From contig NZ_CP090974.1 of NCBI RefSeq assembly GCF_021513195.1, positions 3,856,001 through 3,920,000 on the forward strand: a DNA stretch of 64,000 bases, written 5' to 3'. The notes beneath the pieces were generated by a model. That model was not told the DNA's origin and did no database searches. It saw only the letters and a list, made by a program, of their open reading frames with translations. A program made the position numbers and the translations under genes. Below are positions 1 through 9,914 of the stretch, one piece after another (the first letter of the stretch is position 1; every line of letters begins with the position of its first letter). This stretch comes from Shewanella sp. OMA3-2. Lineage in GTDB: Bacteria; Pseudomonadota; Gammaproteobacteria; Enterobacterales; Shewanellaceae.

Positions 1-77
1 AGACTCCGCAACCTGCCTTTGTTGTGATTGTGGGTCGACTTCGTTGTTGATGTCTTTGTTGCTTTATTTTTTGCCAT
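1..77 (-). CDS. mrcB: Penicillin-binding protein 1B, N-terminal fragment (runs off the window)
   Basis: Only the first 25 codons are present; the gene continues beyond the left edge. The minus strand opens with ATG at 75-77 and reads MAKNKATKTSTTKSTHNHNK and on, a lysine/threonine-rich basic stretch. That fits the short cytoplasmic tail that precedes the single membrane anchor of PBP1B, the bifunctional murein glycosyltransferase/transpeptidase. The main argument is position: mrcB follows hrpB in E. coli in the same orientation, and here the frame opens 45 nt after the hrpB stop. The ribosome-binding site is weak. No catalytic domain lies in the window, so the call rests on synteny and composition. 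Confidence 0.5.
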   Translation of the reverse strand, partial: MAKNKATKTSTTKSTHNHNKGRLRS

Positions 78-122
78 GTTGCTCTACAAGGTTATTAATG
101 AGATAAAAAGTGCTTCAATGGC

Positions 123-2690
123 TTATAAGCCTGGTGTTTTCTTTTTGGTAAATTTGGTTGCCCTGGTATTAGCTGGGTCATCTGGCCATAAATGTTTAGG
201 GTATCTACCGCGCATTTCTTTTTTCACTTCAACATAAGGCCCTTGCCAAAAACTGGCTAAATCGGCTGTTGTGGCAAGCGGCCTATGTGCGGGGGACAAT
301 AATTCCATGGTTACGGTCAATTTACCATTAAATAATATCGGGCTTTGGTCCATGCCGAGTGCTTCTTGCAGCCTAACGCTCAGTAAAGCTCTTAATTGTT
401 GCTGCTCAAAATACACCTGACCATATTCATCCATAGGCAGCTGATATCGAATAGGCGCATACGTTCCTGTAGACATCAGCCAGCTAGTGGGCGCTAAACG
501 GTTTAAAGCTTGCTGTTGCTCCCACGTAAGGTGATTGATTAACAGCTTGCCACAATCTAACTTGGCCAACTGAGCTAAGCTGCGTACATCGGTTAAGTAA
601 GGCATCAACCACTGAGTTGCACTGGCTATTAAACCGGCATCGGTATAATCAGGCCAAGTATGTTTAGCTGACAAATCGGCTAACAAGTGCGCGGCCATTA
701 TCACTCTTAATTGCAATTGCTTTACGCTTTCATCGATATTTAAAACGGTTAGGCCTTTTTGTTGCACCAATGCCATTAACGCATCTCGAATATCGGCTGA
801 ACTGATACTGGTGTCTGCCACAGATTTAAGCACAATACTGCCTAACTGTGTTTGGATTTGAGCAAAGAAACGTCCTTTAGCTTCATCCCAACCGCTCACC
901 CTTTGCTGAGTCACTAGGTGCGCAAGTTCATCATTTAATAAACGCTCATCTAACGCACAAGCTAGATACACTCTACCTGCATTTCTGCCCTGAGTTTCTT
1001 GAAAATCAGCGACAACTAACCACTGCGCATGAACAAGTGGATCTTGAGGATCAAGGGTAACACCTGTGCCATTACTTAATACAAAACCTAATTGACCACG
1101 CGCTTTACCTATTCGGTCTGGATACGCTAACCCCAACAGGTGGGCAATATCATAATCACTCGCTAGGCTCACAGCCTGTTTCATATCGCCTTGTAGTGAC
1201 AACTTCTTTTGCCACTGTTTAGCTTGTTGGCCTATTTGTCCCTGACAAGCTATCGATAAATAACAACTAATATCTGCGCCTTTTGCGGGCAAACCTCTCG
1301 CTTCTATAATACCAGCAATTAAACAGGCTAATAATGCAAATTCAGGTGTACCGTTAAGTTGTGCTAATTTTTTGGCGCCAAGTAACATATGCGCAAGACG
1401 CGGATGACAACCTAATTGATATGCCTCTTGACCTAATGCAGTCATTTTATGTTCGCTATCCACCAGCTCAAGCTGCTGTAATAACTGCCAAGCCAATTGC
1501 TCATTCACTTTAGGTGCTGGGGTTAATAAGGCCAAATCGCTAAATTGCTTTACGCCCCAACAGGCACAATCTAGGGCTACACTGGTCAGTTCAGACAACA
1601 TGATTTCTGGCAATGTTGCCTTTAATAAACGCCCCTGTTCTTCTTGGCTCCACAATCTTACAGCGACTCCTGGCGACAAACGCCCTGCTCGGCCACTTCG
1701 TTGCACAGCAGAGGCTTGGCTGATGCGAGTTAAACTCAGCCGTGACACACCGGTTTTAGGATTAAAATTAGCACTACGTTGATAGCCACTGTCGACCACC
1801 ATAGTAATACCTTCAATCGTTAAACTGGACTCGGCAACATTAGTAGCAAGTACCACTTTACGAAGGCCTTTGGGGGCTATTTGAATCGCTTTATCTTGCT
1901 CAGAGGCTGTTAAGTCACCGTATAAAGGACATAATAAAATATCTTGCCCCAGCTTAGACTGTAATAAATTCGCTAAGCGATTTATTTCGCCCTTGCCAGG
2001 CAGAAAAGCCAGTAAAGATGCGTCTTGTTGACTATTGTCAGCCTTAGACTCGACCATTAACTCAGCAATAACGTTAGCCATATGACTCAGCCAGTCTGGA
2101 GCAGAGCCGACAGGAGAGTATCGAACATCAACAGGAAAGCTTCTTCCTTCGCTATATATAACCTGTGCATCAGGCATTAATATTTGCAATGGCAGCGCTT
2201 CTAAGGTTGCTGACATAGCTAGAATAATGAGATCTTCACGCAGTGATGCTTGCACTTCTAACGCTAAAGCTAAGCCAATATCGGTTGGCAAATGGCGCTC
2301 ATGAATTTCATCAAAAATAATCATATCAATGCCATTTAACTCAGGATCATCTTGAATCATCCGCGTTAAAATACCTTCGGTTACCACTTCGAGCTGAGTA
2401 TTCGCGCTAACTTGACTGTCACCTCGCACTCGATAACCCACTTGCTGGCCAAGGGGTTGGTTTAGCTGCTGCGCAATAAAGCGCGCCACATTACGTGTTG
2501 CCACTCGACGTGGCTCCAGCATTAAAATTTTGCCCCTAATGTTACCCGATTGAAGTAAAGCCAAAGGCAATGCAGTTGATTTACCAGCCCCTGTAGGTGC
2601 TTGTAGTATGATTTGATTACAGGTAGCAACTGCATGCAAAATATCAGGCAATACCGCGGTGATGGGAACATTTAAAACAGCAGGGTTCAT
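123..2690 (-). CDS. hrpB: ATP-dependent RNA helicase HrpB (DEAH/DExH family)
   Basis: Superfamily 2 helicase of the HrpB type, a cytoplasmic protein whose cellular RNA target is poorly defined. From the chosen start, Walker A GAGKST lies at about residues 34-39, the DEIH box (FDEIHERH) at 127-130 and the SAT motif at 160-162. The helicase C domain carries QRSGRAGR, followed by the HrpB-specific C-terminal region. At about 855 residues it is slightly longer than the E. coli protein. The start is taken at the Met of MNPAVLNVPI because the E. coli protein begins just before the equivalent VAAVLPELL segment. An ATG six codons upstream (2708) and a TTG at 2762 are alternatives; none has a clear ribosome-binding site. 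It stands alone, followed by mrcB. Confidence 0.93.
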   Translation of the reverse strand: MNPAVLNVPITAVLPDILHAVATCNQIILQAPTGAGKSTALPLALLQSGNIRGKILMLEPRRVATRNVARFIAQQLNQPLGQQVGYRVRGDSQVSANTQLEVVTEGILTRMIQDDPELNGIDMIIFDEIHERHLPTDIGLALALEVQASLREDLIILAMSATLEALPLQILMPDAQVIYSEGRSFPVDVRYSPVGSAPDWLSHMANVIAELMVESKADNSQQDASLLAFLPGKGEINRLANLLQSKLGQDILLCPLYGDLTASEQDKAIQIAPKGLRKVVLATNVAESSLTIEGITMVVDSGYQRSANFNPKTGVSRLSLTRISQASAVQRSGRAGRLSPGVAVRLWSQEEQGRLLKATLPEIMLSELTSVALDCACWGVKQFSDLALLTPAPKVNEQLAWQLLQQLELVDSEHKMTALGQEAYQLGCHPRLAHMLLGAKKLAQLNGTPEFALLACLIAGIIEARGLPAKGADISCYLSIACQGQIGQQAKQWQKKLSLQGDMKQAVSLASDYDIAHLLGLAYPDRIGKARGQLGFVLSNGTGVTLDPQDPLVHAQWLVVADFQETQGRNAGRVYLACALDERLLNDELAHLVTQQRVSGWDEAKGRFFAQIQTQLGSIVLKSVADTSISSADIRDALMALVQQKGLTVLNIDESVKQLQLRVIMAAHLLADLSAKHTWPDYTDAGLIASATQWLMPYLTDVRSLAQLAKLDCGKLLINHLTWEQQQALNRLAPTSWLMSTGTYAPIRYQLPMDEYGQVYFEQQQLRALLSVRLQEALGMDQSPILFNGKLTVTMELLSPAHRPLATTADLASFWQGPYVEVKKEMRGRYPKHLWPDDPANTRATKFTKKKTPGL

Positions 2691-2890
2691 GTAGGTTACA
2701 TCAGCCATTTGGCTAGTTGAGGTCAAATAATTTACCAAGGCGCTGATTATTTTATGGCGCAAGGAAGATACGTTTTATGCTTTAATAATTGTCTATTAAT
2801 TGATAGTCTCATCAATTAATTAGTCGTTATCAGTATTGTCATATCACGTCATTTTACGTGCCTTACGCGCTATTGCAAACCCGCAAACAA

Positions 2891-5188
2891 TTAAATATCG
2901 TCAATCATATTTTCAAGTTGACGAACCGCTAACCAAGGCACGCGAATACCCGACTTAAGGTTAGATAATGGGCAAGGTTTATTAATCGCATACCCCTGAG
3001 CATAATCGACCCCAAGCGCTTTAATTTTCAAACCAATTTCAGCCGTTTCAACAAACTCTGCAATGACTTCAAAATTCATATCTTCACCCAGTTGGCAAAT
3101 CGCTGATACGATCGCTTTATCTCTGCGATCAGTGCAAACATTTACCACAAACTGCCCATCAATTTTAACAAAGTCTACATCCAAGGTTTTTAAGTAAGCA
3201 AAGCTTGAAAAACCTGAACCAAAATCATCCAATGCTAATTTACACCCTAATGGGCGCAGTAAATCAATTAATGCTGTTGCCTGTGTTAACTGGCTAACCG
3301 CAGCGGTTTCAGTTATTTCAAAACACAGTTTATCGACCAATTCAGGCTCAACCATTAAGCGCATCTCAAGCCAGCTCATGAACTTTTTATCGGCCAATGA
3401 CATGGCCGATAAGTTAACTGAGACCATAGACAACTCTCGCCAAATGTCGAGATTATCACTGCCCCATTTAAGCAAATTATCAACCACCCAACGATCGACT
3501 CTTGATGCTAAGTTGTAGCGCTCTGCCGCAGGCAAGAAAATAGCCGGAGAAACAAAGCTGCCATCCTCTAGCACCATGCGCAGTAAAATTTCCATATGTA
3601 AGCCCACATCATTATGATTAAGGGGCTCAATTAACTGATAAAACAACTCAAACTGATTAAGTGCTAAAGCGCCGGTAATGTCGACAGAGGCAATCATTTG
3701 AGTATAAAGAATATGCACTTGTGGATCGTCTGAGCTAAAATAATGCCAACGGTTTCGACCTTCTTCTTTAGCAAGACGACAGGCTGCATCAGCTTGACTC
3801 ATGACTTCATAAATGTCTTTGGCTTGAGGATCAAATGTTGCTATGCCAATACTCATGCTGACATTATGCTTCACTTTTTTCCACTTAAACTCATGCTCAC
3901 AAAGCTGTTGGCATATTCGCTTAGCGACTTGTTGAGAAGACTCTTTATCTGAGTGATACATTAAAATACCAAACTCATCACCGCCTAATCTGGCAACCAC
4001 ATCGCCCTTTCGTACCAACTGCTTAAGACGCTTAGAGACTTGCAGTAATAATTCATCACCTGCCTGATGACCGCTTAAATCATTAACAACTTGAAATTGA
4101 TCTAAATCCAAAAAGGCAACACAAGCGGGAATAGCTTCGTCGCTGGCAAGCAACTCATCCAATATACCTTCAAATTGCACCCGATTAGGTAACCCAGTTA
4201 ACGCATCGTGATTTGAGTGAAATGTCAGTTCGTCAGCTAAACGGTAACGCTCGGTAACATCCTCAACCATTAATAAAAGTTGTTTCTGTGAATTTAATGC
4301 GTGGCAAAAACTCATTTTATACCAATGGGTTGATATGCCCAATTTTAGCGGCACCTCACACCAAGCTTGTCGAAGCACACCTTGCCTGACAATATGTAAT
4401 GTATCTTGTAATAACGCATGATCATCATGTCGAAGACCATCAAATAAGCTCTGGCCGACCTCAAACTTCAACATGTTTTGCGATACTTCATTTTGCAGTA
4501 CCACTAAATTGTTAACATCAATTAATGCACAAGCCATTGGCAAATGACTGAATAGCTCTTGGTATTGTTTTTCTTTATTAACTAATAAAACGGATAATCG
4601 TTTTAGTTCAAAAGCGGTCGCTAAATGAAAGCAGTGCTCATCTAATACAGATTGCCAAAAACTTTCACAGCTTTGTGATTGAGACTCAATGGTTACAGTG
4701 GCTTGGTGTAATGACATCGCAATAAGCACCACACTGACATTACCAACGCTGGCAGCTGAAGTTATTTCTAAATGTGATATGGCTAAGTTTGCATCAAGCG
4801 ACTGTGCAAAAAATTGACAAATGAATTGCTCTTGCTCAGTCGTTGCTGAAGAGTATTGCTGATGAATATGTAATGGTTTTGATAAATTGAGTACCAGATC
4901 CATTAAGTCTTTATTTTTTTCAATTGCTTGGGTCAATAAGCTTTGCAATGGGAAGTGCTTAGTAAAATGACTAGCAACCTTATTTATTGAAGTATCGACG
5001 ATATCAAGACTTGGGGAAAATGTATTATTGCTGTGGCTACTTTTAATAGCGAACACGATATCGCAACTAAGCTGTTTGCATATCCGCGCTAGCACGCTAT
5101 CAATCATTAACATTGACGTTGGGCTATCCATTTCTAAAGACTCATAGGTCAAAGCCTGTTTCAATAAATTCTGGGTGCTTTCAGCCAT
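2891..5188 (-). CDS. Sensor protein with PAS, GGDEF and EAL domains (c-di-GMP turnover)
   Basis: A 765-residue cyclic-di-GMP enzyme. The first 200 residues are unassigned but GAF-like in size and have no signal peptide or membrane segment. A PAS-like region spans roughly 205-320, then GGDEF (motif LGGDEF at 402-406) and EAL. The GGDEF motif is intact and is preceded five residues upstream by RKGD, a match to the inhibitory I-site RxxD. In the EAL domain the signature reads EIL (533-535), and the other catalytic positions look present: NLS, FEITE, DDFGSG, VKID, AEFVET and AQGY. Both domains may therefore be competent, but net activity cannot be told from sequence. It is monocistronic and divergent from thpR. 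The input signal is unknown. Confidence 0.9.
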   Translation of the reverse strand: MAESTQNLLKQALTYESLEMDSPTSMLMIDSVLARICKQLSCDIVFAIKSSHSNNTFSPSLDIVDTSINKVASHFTKHFPLQSLLTQAIEKNKDLMDLVLNLSKPLHIHQQYSSATTEQEQFICQFFAQSLDANLAISHLEITSAASVGNVSVVLIAMSLHQATVTIESQSQSCESFWQSVLDEHCFHLATAFELKRLSVLLVNKEKQYQELFSHLPMACALIDVNNLVVLQNEVSQNMLKFEVGQSLFDGLRHDDHALLQDTLHIVRQGVLRQAWCEVPLKLGISTHWYKMSFCHALNSQKQLLLMVEDVTERYRLADELTFHSNHDALTGLPNRVQFEGILDELLASDEAIPACVAFLDLDQFQVVNDLSGHQAGDELLLQVSKRLKQLVRKGDVVARLGGDEFGILMYHSDKESSQQVAKRICQQLCEHEFKWKKVKHNVSMSIGIATFDPQAKDIYEVMSQADAACRLAKEEGRNRWHYFSSDDPQVHILYTQMIASVDITGALALNQFELFYQLIEPLNHNDVGLHMEILLRMVLEDGSFVSPAIFLPAAERYNLASRVDRWVVDNLLKWGSDNLDIWRELSMVSVNLSAMSLADKKFMSWLEMRLMVEPELVDKLCFEITETAAVSQLTQATALIDLLRPLGCKLALDDFGSGFSSFAYLKTLDVDFVKIDGQFVVNVCTDRRDKAIVSAICQLGEDMNFEVIAEFVETAEIGLKIKALGVDYAQGYAINKPCPLSNLKSGIRVPWLAVRQLENMIDDI

Positions 5189-5472
5189 TAATCAACTCAA
5201 TAATAAAGTTAGCGAGATATATTCTTTACAGCCAGTGTTCAGAGACGACTAGACCTATTGGACACATATCATTCATATACTGTCCGTATAAACACAATGT
5301 CATCTTCCTTGACTGTCTAAATTGTTTTGAGCTATGTGGATTGGTGCATTTAACATACTTTCCATATAGCTTCACCATGAATTACATGGTCAACATTAAC
5401 CATAGTCGAAAACCTTGTTTTCGTCAGTACCGAGCTAGGCTAATTACTCTGTTTCTAAAGACGGCGAGATAA
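5189..5472. other. Divergent intergenic region between the GGDEF/EAL gene and thpR
   Basis: About 280 nt between two divergent starts, presumably holding both promoters. A frame of 119 codons opens on the plus strand, but it begins inside the neighbouring gene, is rich in unlikely codons and has no recognisable protein features, so it is not called. No clear operator or RNA element was seen. Confidence 0.4.
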
Positions 5473-6054
5473 ATGATGAAATCAAGTCACCCAATAACTG
5501 CACAAAGATTATTTATTGGCTTTTGCGTCAAAAAAACAGACGCGCGTCAATTTTTTGATATACAGCAAAAGCTTATACCACACATTAATACAGAAGCTTC
5601 TCCTGTAATACAATCAAATATGCATATTACTTTAGCTTTTCTTGGCCAAGTGAATCATTCGTGTACACCAAGGTTATTGGATGCTCTAGACAAGCTAATT
5701 AAACCTGTATTTCATCTAAAGTTAGACAAACTCTGCCTATGGACTCAGCCGAGCATAATATGTGTTCAAGGCATTGCCGACGATATACTGCTAACCATGG
5801 CAGACGCCGCCCAGCAAATTTGTCTGCGACTAGATCTTCATCAAAGCCAATGGTGTTATCAACCACATGTCACCTTATTTAAAAAAGCCAGCAGACGAGA
5901 TGATTCACCACAACCATTAATCAGTCTGGATGATAAGTTACCCATTACCATCTCACCAACAAATTTACACTTATATCAATCAGTGAAAACCAAACAAGGT
6001 GAGCAATATAACATATTGCACAGTTGGCCATTACAAAACGATTGTCAGCGATAA
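5473..6054 (+). CDS. thpR: RNA 2',3'-cyclic phosphodiesterase (2H phosphoesterase)
   Basis: The 2H phosphoesterase family (ThpR, formerly LigT) hydrolyses RNA 2',3'-cyclic phosphates and can join tRNA halves in vitro. Both HxTx motifs are present: HITL at residues 51-54 and HVTL at 132-135, with the expected spacing, in a 193-residue cytoplasmic protein. Two adjacent ATG codons open the frame; the first is used, and the second would shorten it by one residue. The gene lies between hrpB and sfsA as in E. coli. Its stop codon touches the terminator of the convergent pepB. Confidence 0.92.
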   Translation: MMKSSHPITAQRLFIGFCVKKTDARQFFDIQQKLIPHINTEASPVIQSNMHITLAFLGQVNHSCTPRLLDALDKLIKPVFHLKLDKLCLWTQPSIICVQGIADDILLTMADAAQQICLRLDLHQSQWCYQPHVTLFKKASRRDDSPQPLISLDDKLPITISPTNLHLYQSVKTKQGEQYNILHSWPLQNDCQR

Positions 6055-6077
6055 AAAAAGCCATCTTGCGATGGCTT
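6053..6077 (-). terminator. Intrinsic terminator of pepB
   Basis: An eight-base-pair stem (AAGCCATC / GATGGCTT) with a TTGC loop, followed in the minus direction by a run of seven T. It overlaps the last codon of convergent thpR. Confidence 0.8.
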
Positions 6078-6134
6078 GACTCAATAAGCAGACTTTTATA
6101 CTTAACAGTCATTAATGGGCGGTATTAGTGAAAG

Positions 6135-7412
6135 CTATTCTCGCTTCAATATTTCTGCCACAGTCAGTACACCATGGGTTGTGGCGCCTGCGCTAAATAA
6201 CCCTGTAGCAGATGACTCAAACGCCGCGGCCAAATCAATATGAAGCCAGTTTGCCTCAGGTGTGACAAAACGCCATAGGAAACCTGCTGCGTTTGATGCT
6301 CCACCAGCGCCACCACCTTTAACCGGACGGCTATTGGCTGTATCTGCATAAGCAGATGGACAAGTGTCACGATGCCAAGGATCTAACGGTAATGGCCACA
6401 CATTCTCACCCACCGCGGCTGCGCATTGTTGCGCCATTTTAATGGTTTCTGTTTGCGGTGAGAATATCGCGTTATATTCGTTGCTTACTGCCATAACCGC
6501 CGCGCCAGTTAAGGTTGCTGCATCGATAATTAATTTAGCACCTGACTCTGAAGCAGCCTGTAAACCATCAGCTAATACCAAACGCCCTTCGGCATCAGTA
6601 TTAACTATTTCTACTGTGGTGCCATTTTTATAGGTTAAAATATCGCCTAATTTAAAGGCACGGCCACTGACAAGGTTTTCTGCACAGCATAAATATAATT
6701 TCACGCGTTTGTTCAAACCAGATTTAATCGCTAAACCTAAAGCTGCCGTCACGGTGGCCGCGCCACCCATATCGCACTTCATCGCCAACATGCCAACCGA
6801 CGATTTTAAGCTATAACCGCCTGAGTCGAATGTGATGCCTTTACCCACAAGCGCAACATCAACAGGCGCATCAGCCGCAAGCGGATTAAAATCGAGTTCT
6901 AATAATGCCGGAGGGCGTTCACTGCCACGACCCACAGCATGAATACCCACCCACTTTTTAGCTAACAACTCTTGGCCTTCAATAATATTAAAGGTCACTG
7001 TATCGCCACCAATGTCTTTTAACCAATTAGCCGCTTGGGTAGCCAGTGACACAGGTGAAAGGTCTTCTGGAGTATCGTTAATTAACTTACGGGCAAACGT
7101 AGCGGCCTGCGCACGATGTGTTAGTGTTTGCTGCTGTTGCTCATCACCACACCAAAGCACTTCATAACCAGGTTTAGCAGTAGCAAAGCCTTGGGCGAAA
7201 ACCCACTGCAAATCAACAGTCCATAACTCACCTTGTAGCTGAACTTGGTTAATGCCCTGATTGCGAATTTTACGGGCAGCCATTTGCACTTGGCGAAGCG
7301 GTGCGTTACCACTTAAATGAATAAAGCTACTCTGGCCTTCAAAAGTGACATCGGACTTGCCCCAATGAGATGCGGGAGCTTCTTGAGTTAAAATGACAGT
7401 CATAAATTGCAT
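6135..7412 (-). CDS. pepB: M17 family leucyl aminopeptidase, PepB type
   Basis: A cytosolic metallo-aminopeptidase of family M17, removing N-terminal residues with two divalent metal ions. Family hallmarks are GKGITFDSGGYS, MKCDMGGAAT and the signature NTDAEGRLVL, all intact, and the order of conserved blocks (VGRGSER, LYLCCAENL, FKLGD) fits PepB better than PepA. The frame opens at a GTG at 7451, but the ATG at 7412 is chosen because AAGGA sits seven bases upstream, giving 425 residues, near the E. coli PepB length of 427. It is monocistronic here; in enterobacteria pepB lies with the isc genes, so the location differs. Confidence 0.92.
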   Translation of the reverse strand: MQFMTVILTQEAPASHWGKSDVTFEGQSSFIHLSGNAPLRQVQMAARKIRNQGINQVQLQGELWTVDLQWVFAQGFATAKPGYEVLWCGDEQQQQTLTHRAQAATFARKLINDTPEDLSPVSLATQAANWLKDIGGDTVTFNIIEGQELLAKKWVGIHAVGRGSERPPALLELDFNPLAADAPVDVALVGKGITFDSGGYSLKSSVGMLAMKCDMGGAATVTAALGLAIKSGLNKRVKLYLCCAENLVSGRAFKLGDILTYKNGTTVEIVNTDAEGRLVLADGLQAASESGAKLIIDAATLTGAAVMAVSNEYNAIFSPQTETIKMAQQCAAAVGENVWPLPLDPWHRDTCPSAYADTANSRPVKGGGAGGASNAAGFLWRFVTPEANWLHIDLAAAFESSATGLFSAGATTHGVLTVAEILKRE

Positions 7413-7555
7413 AATAAATTCCTTGTTTGCAGCATTTTCGCGGTACGTCACCGTTGAATAATAATGTATTCAATCGAATAACGAAATTAGTAATAGTATA
7501 TCAGCTGTCACATTCTTTTATCTAATGGTGTATGGTTGCCATTATTTGTCGCTAA

Positions 7556-8269
7556 ATGAGTTTATATGGACTTTACCCCCCACTACAACATGGCCGACTG
7601 ATTAAACGCTATAAGCGGTTTCTGACCGATATCATGTTAGATGATGGCAGCGAAATCACTATTCATTGTCCTAATACAGGTTCAATGAAAAACTGCTTAT
7701 ACCCTGGCCAAAGTGTGTGGTTCTCTGAATCCGACAACCCAAAACGGAAATACCCTCACACCTTTGAAATTATGCAATCGGATCAAAATCATTTAATCGG
7801 TATTAACAGTGCAAGAGCAAATGCCCTTGCCGAGGAAGCGATCAATAATGGCATTATTACTGAGCTAACTGGCTACTCCACTTTACAGCGTGAAGTAAAA
7901 TACGGTGAAGAAAGCAGCCGCATCGACATTCTTTTAACGCGCAAAGACCAACCTAAGTGCTATATTGAAATTAAGAGTTGTACCTTGTTAGAGCAAGGTG
8001 AAGGTTATTTTCCTGATGCCGTTACTACGCGGGGACAAAAGCATCTAAGAGAATTAATCCAAATGGTACAACAAGGTCATCGTGCAGTATTATTGTTTGT
8101 GGTGCAGCACAGTGGAATATCAACAGTGAAACCCGCCGCACATATCGATCCTCACTACGCAGACTTATTCAACCAAGCAATTAACCAAGGCGTTGAAGTA
8201 CTGGCATATCAAACCCTATTGTCACCCCAAGCCAGTAGAATAATCGGTCCGTGCAAGGTGATGGTATAA
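7556..8269 (+). CDS. sfsA: Sugar fermentation stimulation protein homologue SfsA
   Basis: SfsA family, named for an effect on maltose metabolism in E. coli and containing an N-terminal OB-like nucleic-acid-binding region and a nuclease-like fold; its exact activity is unsettled. The family pattern is clear: [41 protein letters not shown], and YIEIKS with [15 protein letters not shown]. Length (237 residues) matches the family. The start ATG has only a weak ribosome-binding site. It directly precedes dksA, as in many gammaproteobacteria. Confidence 0.93.
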   Translation: MSLYGLYPPLQHGRLIKRYKRFLTDIMLDDGSEITIHCPNTGSMKNCLYPGQSVWFSESDNPKRKYPHTFEIMQSDQNHLIGINSARANALAEEAINNGIITELTGYSTLQREVKYGEESSRIDILLTRKDQPKCYIEIKSCTLLEQGEGYFPDAVTTRGQKHLRELIQMVQQGHRAVLLFVVQHSGISTVKPAAHIDPHYADLFNQAINQGVEVLAYQTLLSPQASRIIGPCKVMV

Positions 8270-8384
8270 ATTAAATAAAAAGATTTATACCGGAAAAAAT
8301 TTGCCACGCTATACAGATTCTGGTATAGATAGCGCCGTAAAAAATAAGCCGCAATTAAACGCAAACGATTACAGGAGATGCGTT

Positions 8385-8828
8385 ATGCCTGAAGGCACTA
8401 AGAAACTTGGCGTACTCGCTATCGCAGGTGTAGATCCTTACCAGGAAAAAGCTGGTGAAGAGTATATGAATCCCACGCAACGTCGTCACTTTAAAGTGAT
8501 CCTCGAAGCATGGCGTAACCAATTGCGTGAAGAAGTTGACCGTACTCTGACTCATATGCAAGATGAAGCTGCAAATTTTCCTGATCCTGTTGACCGCGCA
8601 GCTCAAGAAGAAGAGTTCAGTTTAGAGCTTCGTGCTCGTGATAGAGAACGTAAGTTAATCAAGAAAATTGAGAAAACATTACAATTAATCGAAGAAGACG
8701 ATTTTGGTTATTGTTTCTCATGTGGTATCGAAATTGGTATCCGCAGACTTGAAGCAAGACCTACCGCTGATCAATGTATTGACTGCAAAACATTAGCAGA
8801 AATCAAAGAAAAGCAAATGGCTGGTTAA
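8385..8828 (+). CDS. dksA: RNA polymerase-binding transcription factor DksA
   Basis: DksA works with ppGpp in the secondary channel of RNA polymerase to shift promoters during the stringent response. The 147-residue product has the coiled-coil tip acids D67 and D70 with A72 (DPVDRA). It also has all four zinc-finger cysteines (C110, C113, C131, C134) in CFSC and CIDC, so it is the zinc-containing form. The open frame extends 28 codons upstream, but the ATG at 8385 follows CAGGAG by eight bases and matches the family start ([10 protein letters not shown]). The C-terminal half is nearly identical to the E. coli protein. A terminator follows immediately. Confidence 0.97.
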   Translation: MPEGTKKLGVLAIAGVDPYQEKAGEEYMNPTQRRHFKVILEAWRNQLREEVDRTLTHMQDEAANFPDPVDRAAQEEEFSLELRARDRERKLIKKIEKTLQLIEEDDFGYCFSCGIEIGIRRLEARPTADQCIDCKTLAEIKEKQMAG

Positions 8829-8836
8829 ATACGTTG

Positions 8837-8862
8837 AGGGCGAGATTATTCTCGCCCTTTCT
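8837..8862 (+). terminator. Intrinsic terminator of dksA
   Basis: An eight-base-pair stem AGGGCGAG / CTCGCCCT with a six-base loop and a T-rich tail, nine bases after the dksA stop. Confidence 0.85.
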
Positions 8863-8897
8863 ATTTAATGTGTCCTCACTTCAAAACGGCTTAAGAT

Positions 8898-9785
8898 ATG
8901 TCATATATCGGACGCTTTGCGCCATCGCCATCAGGCTCCCTTCATTTTGGATCATTAATTGCCGCACTCGGTAGCTATTTGCGTGCCCACAGTTTACATG
9001 GCCAATGGTTAGTCAGAATGGAAGATATCGACCCTCCTCGGGAAGTTCACGGTGCCAGTGATGACATACTGCGGACACTTGATGCCTATGGTCTACATTG
9101 GCACGGCTCAGTGTTATATCAAAGCCAGCGCACGCAAGTTTATCAAAGTACTATTGAGCAACTTTTAGCGCAAAACCAAGCCTACTACTGCCAATGTTCC
9201 CGTAAAATGATTCAAACCATGGGAGGCGTTTACGACAGCCGCTGCGGTTTAGCCAATATTAAAACAACACACTTTTCAGGTGCTATCCGTATTCGTAATA
9301 GCGCGAAAGTCAGTTTTTTTGAGGATATTAATCGCGGCCGCATCAGTGTTGAAAGTGGTTTTGCAGGTGAAGACTTCATTATTAAACGTAGCGATGGCCT
9401 ATTTGCATACCAACTTGCGGTGGTTATTGATGATGCTTTTCAGGGGATCACTGAAGTCGTTAGAGGCAGTGACCTATTACACGCCAGTTGTCGACAAGTC
9501 AGTTTATTCAACCTATTAAATCTCCCCTCGCCCAATTGGTTACACCTGCCATTGGCTTGTGCAAAACCAGGATTTAAATTGTCCAAGCAAAACCATGCAC
9601 CAGCGATCAATATCCAAGCTCCACAGCAAAGCCTAAATGCCGCCCTAGACTTTTTGGGTCAGGCTAAAGTTGATATCGACCATGTAGATAAAATGCTCGC
9701 GCAAGCAGTAGCGCAGTTTTCCTTAGCCAGTGTGCCAAAACACAGTGAGATTATCTTAGCAAAACCAGCGGCTGCAATCGATTAG
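8898..9785 (+). CDS. gluQ: Glutamyl-Q tRNA(Asp) synthetase
   Basis: GluQ-RS is a truncated glutamyl-tRNA synthetase paralogue that attaches glutamate to the queuosine base at position 34 of tRNA-Asp. Visible are the class I N-terminal block GRFAPSPSGSLHFGSL, the EDIDPPRE block, a zinc-binding cysteine cluster (YYCQCSRK with a later Cys) and the KLSKQ catalytic loop. There is no anticodon-binding domain, as expected for the family. The 295 residues match. The gene follows dksA after its terminator and precedes pcnB, the usual order; in several species it is partly co-transcribed with dksA. Confidence 0.94.
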   Translation: MSYIGRFAPSPSGSLHFGSLIAALGSYLRAHSLHGQWLVRMEDIDPPREVHGASDDILRTLDAYGLHWHGSVLYQSQRTQVYQSTIEQLLAQNQAYYCQCSRKMIQTMGGVYDSRCGLANIKTTHFSGAIRIRNSAKVSFFEDINRGRISVESGFAGEDFIIKRSDGLFAYQLAVVIDDAFQGITEVVRGSDLLHASCRQVSLFNLLNLPSPNWLHLPLACAKPGFKLSKQNHAPAINIQAPQQSLNAALDFLGQAKVDIDHVDKMLAQAVAQFSLASVPKHSEIILAKPAAAID

Positions 9786-9901
9786 CACCAAATACCAGTT
9801 GGAAATTTCTCAACATCACTTATCACACAGTTATCTACTCATTCGCGCACAATTGGTATATCATACCCGCCAGATTTTTAATCAATTAATTTAGCTTCAT
9901 C

Positions 9902-9914
9902 GAGGTGTATTATT
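9902..9914 (+). promoter_or_regulatory. Ribosome-binding site and AUU initiation codon of pcnB
   Basis: GAGG at 9902-9905 lies six bases before ATT at 9912-9914. The frame has no ATG, GTG or TTG between the in-frame stop at 9879 and codon 34. From this ATT the protein begins M-F-R-R-I, which aligns with the known E. coli PcnB start M-F-T-R-V, itself read from AUU. An in-frame ATT also lies at 9909, but its spacing to GAGG would be too short. Confidence 0.8.

Noticed and set aside
28..237. Plus-strand 69-codon frame with a hydrophobic stretch
   Set aside because: It starts from TTG, overlaps the hrpB 3' end, and the opposite strand gives a better explanation (mrcB start and hrpB).
5113..5472. 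119-codon plus-strand frame ahead of thpR
   Set aside because: It begins inside the antisense GGDEF/EAL gene, has low-quality composition and no family resemblance.
8301..8384. Upstream extension of dksA by 28 codons
   Set aside because: The extension is not like any DksA and the strong CAGGAG site precedes the internal ATG.
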